Shown: in pieces, positions 47,401 through 58,514 of the stretch
How the letters are laid out: each line of letters begins with the position of its first letter
Numbering within the stretch: the stretch's first letter is position 1
From: Sclerotinia nivalis
Lineage: Eukaryota; Ascomycota; Leotiomycetes; Helotiales; Sclerotiniaceae
Direction of reading: 5' to 3'
NCBI GenBank assembly: GCA_029531795.1
Contig: JAPEIS010000007.1
Span: 2,046,001-2,110,000, forward strand
DNA length: 64,000 nt
The notes under the pieces: generated by a model
Seen by the model: only the letters and a program-made list of their open reading frames with translations
Database searches by the model: none
What the model was told of the DNA's origin: nothing
Program-made: the position numbers and the translations under genes

Positions 47401-48436
47401 GCTGTGCGCGCGGACGCAGACTTTGTTGGCCCCAGCGATACCGAAATGGAGGACGGCAACGCTAATCCGGTACAAGTCGCCGAAGCAAAGGCTACACTCG
47501 ATGAACAGAAAGCAAGCTCCGATTATTCGCCGGTCCTTGAACGTTCTCAGCTACTTGGAGCTTCGTCAATTGCCGACCTTCCTGAAATAGTAGAGATTTC
47601 GGAGATGGCTGATATCGAATCGGATAACTATGAGCCACCAGAAGCCACGCCACCTGCAGATGAGACTTTGTCGGTGGAATCCTCTCCATTTAGTCCCGCT
47701 CCACCAGATTCAGTCATCGACGAAGCCGAAGGTATTGAATTAGCGGAGATGTCAAATGGTAACTCAATTGATGCTAAAGTTACCTCTAACGATTTAGAAC
47801 AACGTCTGCCAGTAGAAAATGGTACCGTCCCTCAGCTAACAGAAGTAAAAGTCTTCTCCGTTCTTGGTGACGATCCCCAGGCTGACACGATCACAGGAAC
47901 CAGCTTCCAGGGACTCTTGTAGCCCAAGCTTCTTCTCGCCATATGAAAGCCCTTTAAAATTGTTTCATGCATATCGATTTCATCCAGAATATAAGCAACA
48001 AATTCCGGGCGGGCTGAGGTCTATGACCTATACTAATAAGATTGATGCGAAGAAAGAATTGTGTCGATACGAATTAATGGGAGGAATATGCAATGATGAT
48101 ACTTGCGAATTTCAGCATTTTAGAGAAATGGGACTGCCTGGTGCGTCGGTAGTTCCAGCCAGCATAATCTGAGCTCACCCTTGAGTATCCCTTTCGTCCC
48201 CTTGGCTAACTTTTCTTTTGACAGATGACGTCCTTCTTCAGAAACTGGGCTCCCCAGACGAGTTTGAAGGAGAGCAGCGGAATAATTTTATTGAAGGTTT
48301 GAAAGCAGTGCTTTCAGGCCTGCGAGCAAGAAAGACCAACGACTTTGACACTCTTGCCTCAGAAATTGTTGCACATCGTGCCAAATTCTTGGGCGATTCA
48401 TCTAAGGTACTCAGCCTCGAAGGCACGACGATCTGA
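44438..48436 (+). CDS. red1: Red1/ZFC3H1-type zinc-finger protein (nuclear RNA surveillance)
   Basis: Five exons (44438-45047, 45101-47029, 47087-47844, 47897-48140, 48225-48436) encode 1250 residues. The N-terminal 190 residues are Tyr/Gln/Asn/Pro-rich prion-like sequence. The middle is Ser/Pro/Ala-rich with acidic patches (VCVSEDEDESDEDVEMELES) and a coiled coil at about 660-850. The C-terminus has the zf-C3H1 finger C1155-x8-C1164-x4-C1169-x3-H1173, preceded by LKLFHAYRFHPEY. Fission yeast Red1 and human ZFC3H1 share this finger and scaffold the Mtl1/MTR4 exosome-targeting complex (MTREC/PAXT), which removes meiotic and cryptic transcripts. The 47845-47896 intron (GTAAAA donor, CTGAC branch) is required to reach the finger frame. 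Intron 47030-47086 is optional in frame (see findings). Confidence 0.85.
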
Positions 48437-49584
48437 AACAGCTTACCTACAGCGACCTGGACAATGAACTTGTAAATCTCTCAACCATTTTCCCCTACAC
48501 TTCCTCTTGCCAGTGACCTGGTCAGGCTTGGTATCAATCCTAAATAATCTTCTTATTGGTGCAAAGGCCGACGATGGCAATATCTCCCTTCAATGGGATC
48601 ATTTTATTTCCTTTATCTTCCTTTTTCTGGACCTCAAATATCAATGGACAACGACTTTGCATGGATGGAGTTGCATGGAAAAGCTGGTGTTTTCGTGTTA
48701 TGTCTACGATACCCCGTCTGATGGAAAAAAAAAGAGACCTGGGGAAGTGCGTCCAGTGGGTGCAAGCAGTGTGTATTCTGGAATTTTAATCTCCTTTTGA
48801 CACTGAAAGACAAAACCTGCGATAAATATTCTGCGGACTAGCTAGTTATTTATAGCATTATAATTGACTAATATTTTTCGAATCTCGTTCTCATTTATTT
48901 ATTTATTGTTTACTTCATGGTATGAGTGATGAGTGAGTTTCTCGACCTGACATTGTGGATATCTTCAATTCCAAATTGGTCAAAGCACATGACCAAATCC
49001 AAGACCCCACCATGATCACCACACGCCACTACTAAAAGAGGCAACACCGAGACGAAATAATCACGACATCTAAGCCAGTTCTTCATCATTGCGCTGGAGT
49101 ACCAATCTTCTTCCATACCACCAAAATCATAGTTAAACTTATGGAATTCAACTTCCCGATACATATTGGGTGAGTAAATGGCTCTATCTCATTGGTCTTG
49201 GAGACGGGAGAAAGATAAGGTTGAAAAGTTCACAGAGTAGACAGGGGGTTAAGGATCAGGATATAACATATGCATCCGCGCTGTAATGTATATATATATA
49301 TATACATGGGGTTTCCCTTGTAGAGGTGGTGAACCTCGGTTTTTTGTTTTGTTCAATCGATGGGAATTTTCCTAAGGGTTGTGATGTGATTTGATCCTTT
49401 TTCGTGCAATTCAGAGGTTATTTGATATATTCCATATGACGCGGCGGATTGCATGAGTATATCTTCATATCTTCATACCTGCGTTCCTTATATCTTTTTG
49501 AGGTTTCCCGTTGTGATTTCAGTTTTGAGCTGTAGTGTTCTCCGTGCATACGGGAAATACAATTGATCAGGCGCAATTTCGATA
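48437..49584. other. intergenic region
   Basis: It holds the Red1-like 3' UTR (overlapping frames at 48507-48800 look like UTR) and a TA dinucleotide run at 49288-49305. It also holds one small minus-strand frame, listed separately. The last 200 bp are the MFS transporter leader. Confidence 0.5.
48910..49164 (-). CDS. possible small protein, 84 residues
   Basis: An ATG-started minus-strand frame with protein-like content: MYREVEFHKFNYDFGGMEED, DWYSSAMMKNWLRCRDYF, SVLPLLVVACGDHGGVLDLV, then FDQFGIEDIHNV. An AATAAA-type signal follows the stop within about 20 bp, and a TA-rich run lies about 125 bp upstream. It has no signal peptide or known domain. It could be a genuine small gene, a relic exon, or chance; nothing beyond composition supports it. 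Confidence 0.3.
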   Translation of the reverse strand: MYREVEFHKFNYDFGGMEEDWYSSAMMKNWLRCRDYFVSVLPLLVVACGDHGGVLDLVMCFDQFGIEDIHNVRSRNSLITHTMK

Positions 49585-51285
49585 ATGTCGCACATGGCGT
49601 CATTGCAGGCTCCCGATGATGAGAAGATTGCTGTCGAAACAGGAGGGAACTGTGGGAATTCGGCTGGAAACAGGAATGCTAATGAAAATGGAAATGGGAA
49701 CGACAGCGAGGTTTCTGATGAGTCGTTTGCGAATCCAACGGGCATAAATGAGAAGGCTTTGATCAGGAAGCTGGATTGGAAGCTATTACCTGCTCTTACA
49801 TTGCTTTATTTGTTGAGTTTCTTGGATAGGAGTAATAGTATGTTTTCCTCGATTTCTTTATTTGAATTGTTTCAAATCTTTGGACTGATTGAAAATGGAG
49901 ACGAATGTGGGATTGGAAATGGAATTCCGGATGATGCTGACCAGAATCGTAACAAACAGTCGGAAATGCGAAATTAGATGGATTAGCGAAGAGTTTACAC
50001 ATCACCGGAAATCAATACTTATTAACATTGACCATCTATTTCATCGGATACGTCCTCTTCGAAGTACCTTGCAATATCATACTTAAACGCACAACACCCA
50101 AAATATGGCTTCCAACTCTTATGCTTCTCTGGGGAATTGTCGCGACCTTGATGGGGATTTCTACAAGCTATGCGGGATTCCTGGCTGCTAGATTTTTCTT
50201 GGGTGTTACGGAAAGTGGATTGTTTCCTGGTGTAGTGTTTTACTTATCGATGTGGTATAAGAGGACGGAAACACATTATCGAATTGCCTTATTCTTTTCT
50301 GCGGCTTCGTTGGCAGGAGCTTTTGGAGGAATCTTGGCCTATGGGATTGGGTTTATGGACGGGGTTGGAGGATTGAAGGGGTGGAGGTGGATTTTTATTA
50401 TCGTAAGATGTTTCATCAACTAATTTTGGATAAATTTTACTAAGAACTATACAGGAAGGACTTCTAACCGTCGTCGTCTCTCTCGTTGCCTACTTCTTCA
50501 TCCACAATTACCCTTCAACGGCCCCATTCCTTACTGAACCCGAACGCTCATTCATCCACGCGCGTCTCAAATCATCTACAGATGCAACGAACGCAGAGCC
50601 CTTTACCTGGACTAACGTCCGCGCCGCATTTGGAGATTACAAATGCTGGCTCTATAGTCTTGGCTTCCACACCATGTCTCTGCCTCTCTACACCCTCTCC
50701 CTCTTCTTCCCCACCATTATCTCAGCCCTCGGCTACAAAGCCGCCACCGCACAACTCCTCACGGTGCCCCCTTACGCATTCGCCACAATTCTCACATTAA
50801 TCATCGCAATCCTATCAGAAAAAACTCACAAACGCGCCCCTTTCATCCTATTCTCCTCCTGTTTCGCAATCATCGGCTACATAATCCTTCTCGCCACTCC
50901 CAACACCAAACCCGGTATCTCCTACCTCGGCACCTTTTTCGCAGCCGGTGGAATATACCCCAGCACAGCCATCATCCTCTCCTGGCCGGCCGCAAATGTA
51001 AGCGGACAGACAAAACGCGCCACCGCAACAGCGATGACGATCACGATTGGAAATTTGGGAGCAGTGCTAGGAACGCAGTTATATAGGCCAGCAACGAGTC
51101 CGCGGTGGTTTTTGGGTCATGGGTTTGCGTTGGGTTATTTGGTGGCGAATTTGCTAGTGGTTGGTACGTTGTGGATTTGTTTGGAGAGGGAAAATAGGGG
51201 GAAGAGGAGGAGGGAGGAGAATGGTGAGGTGGGGGATGAGGTTTTGAAGAATGATGAGGATGTTAGGTGGATATTTCAGACTTGA
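49585..51285 (+). CDS. MFS transporter, anion:cation symporter (Dal5/Tna1-like) family
   Basis: Three exons (49585-49837, 49960-50402, 50455-51285; introns 122 and 52 nt) encode 508 residues. A 55-residue Asn/Gly/Glu-rich cytosolic start precedes twelve predicted membrane spans. Family marks: WKLLPALTLLYLLSFLDRSN in TM1, GNAKLDGL after it, FEVPCNIILKR, the RFFLGVTESGLFPGVVFYL motif of TM4, and GWRWIFIIEGLLT closing the first half. Exon phases restore these motifs exactly. Relatives carry allantoate, nicotinate, pantothenate, biotin or other carboxylates with protons across the plasma membrane; the substrate here cannot be assigned. Codon use is more C-rich in exon 3 than in exons 1-2. Expression is probably nutrient-regulated, but no site is evident. 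Confidence 0.88.
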
Positions 51286-52303
51286 GTTGGGGAGGTCTAA
51301 GTAAATTCTTTTTGGTTTGTTGTAAAGAAAATTTATACGTCGATTCTGTTTTCTATGTTATACCTTTTTACCTTAGTACTCACAGGTACAACCCATAGAG
51401 ACTTACGATAAAGGTATTATGAAGTAGAAATACTAGAAGCATATAAAGCTGATTATGACCAAGGCCGGAAGTTTTGGCTCGAGTAAGAAGAATATAGAGT
51501 GTATGTGGCTTCAAATGCATGGTTTGATTGTCTTGAGTCTCGAATTCGGATTTAGCCGAGGACAAAAGGGGCAAGGGGATTTTGTAATGATAATAGATAT
51601 ATTTTTGGTTCTGAGACATAATCAAACCCCATATCATCATTAATAAATCTATTTTCATATGCTTACCGTTTGTCTATTCCATTGACAGCCGCATTAATTG
51701 AATCAAGTCTCTCAACTTTAGCGATCGGCAATATCCAACCGATGTCTGAATCATAGTTGAGATAATTAGTCGGCCTATAAATGTTCGGCTTATTTTCTAA
51801 AGAGCAAAAACACATCTAGAATTTTCTTCAAGCAGCGCTCCTGTGCATTGTGCTACTTCATACCCGGGAATTTGACAAATGATAAAGGTATAACCTCTTC
51901 TATACCAAGGCTCCTACACCTACGTACTTTCATTCTAGATACCACAAGCCACAAGCCGAGGGTTTTGCAATTTGAATATCACAATTTTGCCCAACCTCTT
52001 GCCTGTAGAGACAGACACAAATCGCTATCGAACCATCACGGTGATTGACAGTGTTATTTCAAGGGTTTTACAACGAATGTCACTCGCGGAAAGGGGAAGA
52101 CGAGAACAGGTGTGAAATTGAGAAGGTCAGAAAATTATTCATATCTGGAGGTTGGAAAGTTCACGCAACATCCTCATCATTTTCTCAACTTCATTCTCTG
52201 CACCACTTTTTCACTTCCATGACCTCCACCACATCCCAAGACTTCCATACTCGGATGCTGTTGAAGAGGCCGGATAGTCACACATATAGTCGATGAATTG
52301 TAC
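51286..52303. other. convergent intergenic gap
   Basis: A 1-kb AT-rich gap between the MFS gene (+) and the alkylsulfatase gene (-). No gene, tandem array or element is evident; frames there are short and compositionally biased. Confidence 0.5.
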
Positions 52304-54289
52304 TCATGGCGTCACAATATTGAATTTAGTGCTCGGCAATCTGATCAAAGCCATGATATTAGTCCAAGCATCTACGTCCCCAGCGTAAGTTAGTGTGATG
52401 TCTGGATTGTCAACGATAGCCGGATTGTTCCCAGCAGCCGCTCCTCCAATCAATTTTACAAGATTTCCATGATCAGACCAAATTGTCAAATCGCTCCTGG
52501 CGTTTGGCTCAGTTGCAGATTCTACGTAGGGAATGGCATGGCCTGTCAAAGCAGCATTGCTTAGCCTCAAGTGCCAACCGGCACCCGGCTTATTGTTTTG
52601 TTCGACGTCCGAAACCATGAAATCGATGGCTATTTCTTTTTCCAAATACACTTTGGGGTTCTTGAAAGCAGCGGGTCCTTCGATCACGATGGCGACCGTG
52701 TCGAATAGCTCGTCAAAATTCAATGCCAGCAAAGCTTCGGGTGACATCGCATGATCTGCGTTCTGAGACCCAAACTGCAGTTCATAGGCTCCTGTCAGAT
52801 AAATGTTACGCCAGGTGCCATTCTCTGCGCCATATCCTAAAGTGGTGTATACAGAAGCCAGTGTCTCCATTGCTTGGTTTGCATCATCGCTATCCTTGTC
52901 ATCTGAGCTTTGAACTGCAAAAACTATTTTATCCAAAAGGGTTGCTGCAAATCGTAGATTGTTGTTCGTGATATATCCATTAGCCAGGTTAAGAACGGCT
53001 TGATTCCCACCCATGCATTTGACAAACTCGGTAGCTTCGTCTGTAGGTTGGAGTGGCCACAGATAAGCCGGGTTTCCATTGAACCAACCCATGTACTTGT
53101 CATAAACAGCTTTGGCATTGTGGCTGATGGAACCATAATACCCTTGAAGATTCGACTTAGTGCTCAAAGTGGGAGGCATCTGAATATTCTCTGCAATTTC
53201 CAAAGGGGTCTGTCCATCGTTGATCTGTCGAAGCGACTCATTGTGAAGGTAGGCGTAATAATCACGCTGTTCCGATAGAAAATTGACAACTAAATTTTCG
53301 TCATCATTCCACGTCGGCCAGTGATGGCTAGCGAATACCACGTCTGTTTTGTCGCCAAACAAAGAAATCGACTCATCCAGATATCGCGACCAAAGTCGGG
53401 CATCGCGTACCGGAGCTCCTCGGAGAGTTTGGATATTGTGTAGAGTATGAGTGGCATTCTCCGCCGCACACAAGGCCCTATAGTACGGAAAATAAAAGTT
53501 CACCTCAGCTGGCGCTTCGGTTCCTGGGGTCAACTGACAGACGATCTGCAGGCCTTCGATACCATCAACAAGACTACCGTCCTGGGTGATGTTTTGAGTT
53601 GGTGCCACGAGCGAGATGGTTCCAGTAGATGAACATTGCCCAAGCCCGCTTCCGATCTGCCCAGTGGGAGATTTTTCCAATTTTTCGCCAAACATGTAGA
53701 TTGAACGGCGGGCCATTGCCGCTCCAGCGTACACATTTTCACTAACAGCATGCTCCAGGAACCCATCAGGTCCAAAGATCCGAAGAGTCTGACCTTTTTC
53801 CTTCACTTTATTAATGATAGCAGTTGCGCCTCCAAAATGGTCCACATGGCAATGTGTATAGAATAGAGCCTTGATTTCTGCCTCTTCGCCATGCATCTCA
53901 ATGTGTTCCTCCTGATAGAGTTCAATAGCTCTACGTGCTGTCTCGACCGAGGTCAAGCAGTCGATAATGATGATTCCATTTGTTCTCGGGATCTTTACAA
54001 TGGTCATATTGGCAAGGTCGAACCCACGGATTTGGAAAATGCCATCGGTGACAAGATAAAGGCCTGCTGTCGCAGTGCAGAGGCGTCCTTGCCTCCACAG
54101 AGATTCATTGGCTGTAGAGGGACATTCCTCTGCGAGAAACTGGTAAGCCTCAGCATCCCAGACAACCGTCAAATCATCACCGCTAGGATTCTTTCTGGGG
54201 TCTGAATAGATAATAGGTTCCTTGAGCGCCCGTAGAAGGCCTCTCTGGGCGAACTCAAAGTCGTGATTGGATTTGGGAACGGCAGACAT
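52304..54289 (-). CDS. Metallo-beta-lactamase-fold alkyl sulfatase (SdsA1/Bds1 type)
   Basis: Intronless, 661 residues from the ATG at 54289 (MSAVPKSNHDF); an upstream in-frame ATG at 54352 would add 21 residues. The zinc motif THCHVDHFGG gives H146, H148, D150 and H151. Further family blocks are LYLVTDGIFQIRGFDLANMT, ENATHTLHNIQTLRGAPVRD, SRYLDESI and SHHWPTWND. The last 130 residues resemble the SCP2-like alkylsulfatase C-terminal domain that binds the alkyl chain. The family hydrolyses primary alkyl sulfates such as SDS by C-O bond cleavage, releasing sulfate for assimilation. Yeast BDS1 is a classic case of acquisition from bacteria; absence of introns in a long gene fits a similar history. 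No secretion signal is convincing. Neighbours give no pathway. Confidence 0.92.
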   Translation of the reverse strand: MSAVPKSNHDFEFAQRGLLRALKEPIIYSDPRKNPSGDDLTVVWDAEAYQFLAEECPSTANESLWRQGRLCTATAGLYLVTDGIFQIRGFDLANMTIVKIPRTNGIIIIDCLTSVETARRAIELYQEEHIEMHGEEAEIKALFYTHCHVDHFGGATAIINKVKEKGQTLRIFGPDGFLEHAVSENVYAGAAMARRSIYMFGEKLEKSPTGQIGSGLGQCSSTGTISLVAPTQNITQDGSLVDGIEGLQIVCQLTPGTEAPAEVNFYFPYYRALCAAENATHTLHNIQTLRGAPVRDARLWSRYLDESISLFGDKTDVVFASHHWPTWNDDENLVVNFLSEQRDYYAYLHNESLRQINDGQTPLEIAENIQMPPTLSTKSNLQGYYGSISHNAKAVYDKYMGWFNGNPAYLWPLQPTDEATEFVKCMGGNQAVLNLANGYITNNNLRFAATLLDKIVFAVQSSDDKDSDDANQAMETLASVYTTLGYGAENGTWRNIYLTGAYELQFGSQNADHAMSPEALLALNFDELFDTVAIVIEGPAAFKNPKVYLEKEIAIDFMVSDVEQNNKPGAGWHLRLSNAALTGHAIPYVESATEPNARSDLTIWSDHGNLVKLIGGAAAGNNPAIVDNPDITLTYAGDVDAWTNIMALIRLPSTKFNIVTP

Positions 54290-54352
54290 GGCTAAGGAAG
54301 TAAAGAGCTTTGTTTGGTGAATATAGATCTGTTTATTTGAAATAGAGATCAT

Positions 54353-56752
54353 ACAAAGTTAAATAAGAATTTGTAGGTAGCTGTGTATAACACTTAGGTC
54401 GGATCCTCGCGTGTACGACTGTAGCACAAATTGCCGGATTCTTGACTCGTCTACCTCTAAATTGCAAAAATAAAGTGCCGAACAACATCTTGCATCAACA
54501 ATCTGCCGTGTATCATTGGGCCCAAATTGTGGAAGCCCGAAAGCATAACTCTTCTGTCCAAGGCTTTCGATAATTCGATCTGCAGCTAACAATGAGGGAT
54601 TTTTAATTTTTCAACTAATGTAGCACATGCAGTCCATCTGAAAATATTGAATCCACTCGAATCCTTGCATCTAATCTTGCACAAACACTCACAGCTTTCC
54701 GAGCTTTCAAGCTTTCATTTCATGGCTGCAGTCTAGGAAATGAACACTCTAATGGTGCCCGTGAAGTTACCTTGCGTCCAGGTAGAAAAGACTGGCCATG
54801 TCCAAAAACAGAACCAGTTGCATGATTACCCCGCGATTGAGGTTTGACTTGTGTTACAAAGTCTTTTCATTGTAACCCGGTATATTGTATTGCCTAGCAC
54901 AATAAACCCCCGATTTTAGTCAAACTGACAGGTTCCTGCATGTTTCGACTGGTTAAAATCCCGGGTTCTCTGTGTTCCAGCCAGCAAATCTTCAATTCCC
55001 ACAGAGGAGAGGATCGATTACTACTACAATTAGGTCGAAATATTTGAACATGGCATATGGATATGTCTCACTTGGGCATTTCTTTACCTATTTCTCTTTC
55101 TTACTTCATGCAAGAATCTTCATATCTTCAAAGATAGTTTATCCAAACCGCTCCACATCCCGTGGTGTACCTGCCAGCAAGCCGGCATGTCATACCATAT
55201 GTCTATTTGAGCTTATGATTTCAAAAATGGTTGCTGCCGCCGCGGAAATATCAAATCGCCGAATGGAGATACTCCTTTTTTTGAATATGCGACCAAAAGG
55301 CAATGTACGGCGTATATTAGTACAACTTTACAATATATGGTAAAGCAAGAAATTTCAAGAAGAACGAATGAACAAAAGCCCTCGATAAGCGTCAACCATG
55401 ATGCTACGAATGATCACAAAAACCCCCCAAGCCTCTAGTCATTTCCGTATAATCGTGAATATTTGCCTCATAAACCACTAAAGGTTGCAACGCAGCTGAA
55501 TCATCTTCAACCCCTTTTAGCACAATCATACATAAAGTAAAGCGGGTTTACAGTTACCATAACAGATACTCCCACTCTAACCCCCGTCATGCCTCCGAAT
55601 CCTGGTCCATCTGGACCTGTTTATTCCATTTCTAGGAATAAGACAGCAATGAGCTGTTCGAATCCATAACTTTCTACGAAATCCGATTATCATCGATCAT
55701 ATCTTATAGTATGCAAAGAACTGAGAAGAAACAAGTGTCCTTGTCCATCCAAGCCTTTTTTGGAGAATACGACTGGTCAGCTTCCTTCTATAGACAGATA
55801 GAGATGAAGAACGCTGGTTTTCGTGAAGGAAATCCTATGTCGGATATGGTATTGTACTTCTTCATACCGAATTTTTATAGCTGTCGGTAGGAACGTATAC
55901 AGGAAAGTGAAGCTTCAATAAGATATGTTATTAATATTCGTATTGTTTTTGCCTAAAGAACTAGAACTATAAAATCACCGAACTAGGTTCTCGATGCCGA
56001 GGCACTAGCGTCAACGCTATTCAAATATCACGTGATTATTATCCCGACAATAGCTTGCCCAGCCATAGTATATTCAACAGAATGAGGGTGATGCATCTCA
56101 TTACATGATGAGGAAATCCCCAAGTTCATTCCATATATTAAATTCCAAAGGGTTGAGCCGACCCGAACCGCAACCCGGAACATGGTTATTTTATCTGATC
56201 CGATGTTGTGTGTTTGCCGAGCCGAGCCATTTTGTCTTTTTCTTGATTTCTATTTTTGTATCATCTGGGACAAGATCAAATCTAGTCGTATTCAGGTAGA
56301 AGCTTGTACTCCGATTTTCGAAAGCACAAGGAATACATACACTTGCCGAGTATTTTATACTAAACGTACAAGTCGACGGTTTGTTTGAGTGAAATTCTAC
56401 TCAGTGGAGAGATGGTTCGAGGGCGTTAAAAATAGGGTAATGTTAAAGTGTAGGTCTTTCGGTGAAAAAAGTGAAAAAGGCGCATTCTTGGATGGGAAGC
56501 ACTGAAAATTCAAGACGATCTTTGGTGGGCTAGATTACAAAATCTCACAAAGACACCAAACATTAATGAAGCATATTGCATTATTCTTGCTTAATAGGAC
56601 TTGAGACATCCCTCAAGATATCGAAGTCAACGCTATGACGTACACTCCAGGAGCTATTGATCAGAACATCGCACGAAACGAAAAAAATGTCTATCCCGTG
56701 GATCCTGATCACCGTACCCATCTTGTGTACCATATTTCCATCTTTGGATAAG
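54353..56752. other. 2.4-kb gene-poor region
   Basis: No supported gene. The 54359-54592 minus-strand frame just upstream of the alkylsulfatase starts without ATG and has no family likeness. A perfect ATCACGTGAT palindrome (bHLH/Cbf1-type core) is at 56027-56036. Otherwise the stretch is AT-rich with no tandem repeats. Confidence 0.5.
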
Positions 56753-57734
56753 TTACTTCTTCGAAGGTTCCCAGGTCATATGCTCGTACTGGCAATTTGT
56801 CTTATCTCCGTCACCCCAGAACATGGTGACTCTACCAGTGACCTGGAGGTCATCAGAAGCTTTCCATCTGCAAGGGCCATATGTCAGTATAAGCTCTGTG
56901 AGATTAGGACTGGCGAAACTTACGCATCATTACACCACCACGGATCTGTTGTCTCAGAGGTGATGATGACATCTTCCCAGAGAATTGGTCCAAAGTCCCA
57001 AACACCGCCCCTACTCAAACCGACATAGAGTCTGGCCTGTAGAATCAATTAGTCGCTTGTTATACCTGAAAAAGAGGGGGTCAAATTAAAACTTACCACA
57101 TTCAACTTGCCAACAGTTGGAGCCTCTTGTTCTGTATCTAGGTCAATACTGCTAGCATATAAGAAGTACTTGCAATTATACTCACGGATGTTTGCTGCTT
57201 GGGTCTTGAATTTTGTTTTCAATCCAGCCTTGATACTTTCGGGACCAGGAATGACAGTGACATTGTTGGTGGTGATTTGATTTGCATGGTTATACTCGAG
57301 AAGGGTGTGGATCTTATCTCCTGGTAAGATGTTGTTGTCTGTGGCAATACCACCATGATCACTTTATGCCACCCGTTAGTTTGCCCATGTCATGGGCAAG
57401 GTTGAAAATACGTACCGCATCAAGTCCACTTCCCATTTTCCGGGGTTATGATCGCTGAGACGGTTTTCAAAAGCATAGTTCTTAGCTTGGTTGGTGAGAC
57501 CTGCTGCAAATAGATGTCTGCCGTCTTTGGAGAATGGTGGAACTGTCAATATGGCCTCGAACTGGGATTTTTTCTCTAAGCTATGTGAAAAAATGTATGA
57601 TTCGGGGTTTAGCTTACCTTCATAATGGGAACATCAGCCTTAGGGCCAACAGTGAACTCATAGCCTTGGACAGCGACTAAAGTGTTTAGTAGAAGGACGC
57701 ACGAGGCGAGGAAGAGCTTGGCTTGAGAAGTCAT
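56753..57734 (-). CDS. Small secreted protein, six exons, family unknown
   Basis: Rebuilt from splice sites, since no long open frame exists: 57618-57734, 57416-57561, 57186-57361, 57097-57131, 56924-57036 and 56753-56867, giving 233 residues. Every junction keeps the frame, and introns are 54-60 nt GT-AG with typical donors. Residues 1-24 are a signal peptide (MTSQAKLFLASCVLLLNTLV, then AVQG). The mature chain contains KFEAILTVPPFSKDGRHLFA, NPGKWEVDLMRDHGGI, RLYVGLSRGGVWDFGPILWE and a C-terminal half with only two Cys (WWCND, KTNCQYEH), probably one disulfide. It has no catalytic motif I recognise. The TATA-like ttatataa at 57921-57928 fits a core promoter about 190 bp upstream. Intron 3 (57132-57185) has length 3n without stops, so an 18-residue longer form is possible. 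Confidence 0.72.
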
Positions 57735-58514
57735 CGTTGTTATGTTATTTGTGAGGATGAACGAATTTTAGTGTGTGTTTGATCGTAGAGCTGTGTTGTT
57801 TTGAGTTGTGGTAAATCAAAAAGGAGAGCGATTTTAAGGAAGAGGGAGAGGGAGATAGGTACCAAGCTACCATATCAAAAGCACGCTACTGACGTTCACT
57901 TGGCTACCTGTAGCGCAAAGTTATATAAGTGGTATGATTGTTCAGGTGAATATCAGGTGGAATCCAGTCAAAGCTCCATGTGAAGGTAGGTCAGAGCCAA
58001 TGGCTATACTCCCTACCTACACATGTTTATCAGTTTCTACTTCAGGCTCAACCTCAATTCACATTGCGGTACGATTATGACAATTCTAAAGAGAATACCT
58101 TATTCATAAAGCAAAACACATTCGACAGGTTAAAAGTACTTCTCCAATGAATAATATCTGAGGGGAAGCTCCCCGACAAGGTCCTCCAAAACTCTTATCC
58201 CATCCGACCATCCCATTAGCCTTATGATGTGAGGTGATCATTCATCGGTGAATTTAAGTCAAGGACAGTGAATAAATGTCAATGAAACAACATCCATGGA
58301 TTTACCCCATGGGCAGGTTTCTCCCAGGGAAATATGAGCATGTATACAATTTTGTGGAGCAATCGAAATGGGTAAATCGCAAACAGCTGGCTAGGTGATG
58401 CATATCGTAGCCCAGGCTACACCACTGAGATTTCAGGCTACATTTGCTACTGCACTTGGGATGCTTATACATTAAATGAGTTGGGTATATGCTAGAATGT
58501 GATGTTGTTTTCCC
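57735..58514. other. intergenic region with probable promoter
   Basis: Contains the promoter of the small secreted protein gene, with a TATA-like tatataa at about 57922-57928, and the 3' UTR of the Yme2 gene. No other gene is visible. Confidence 0.5.

Noticed and set aside
54359..54592. 77-codon frame just upstream of the alkylsulfatase
   Set aside because: No ATG start, no family likeness, and it sits in the probable promoter.
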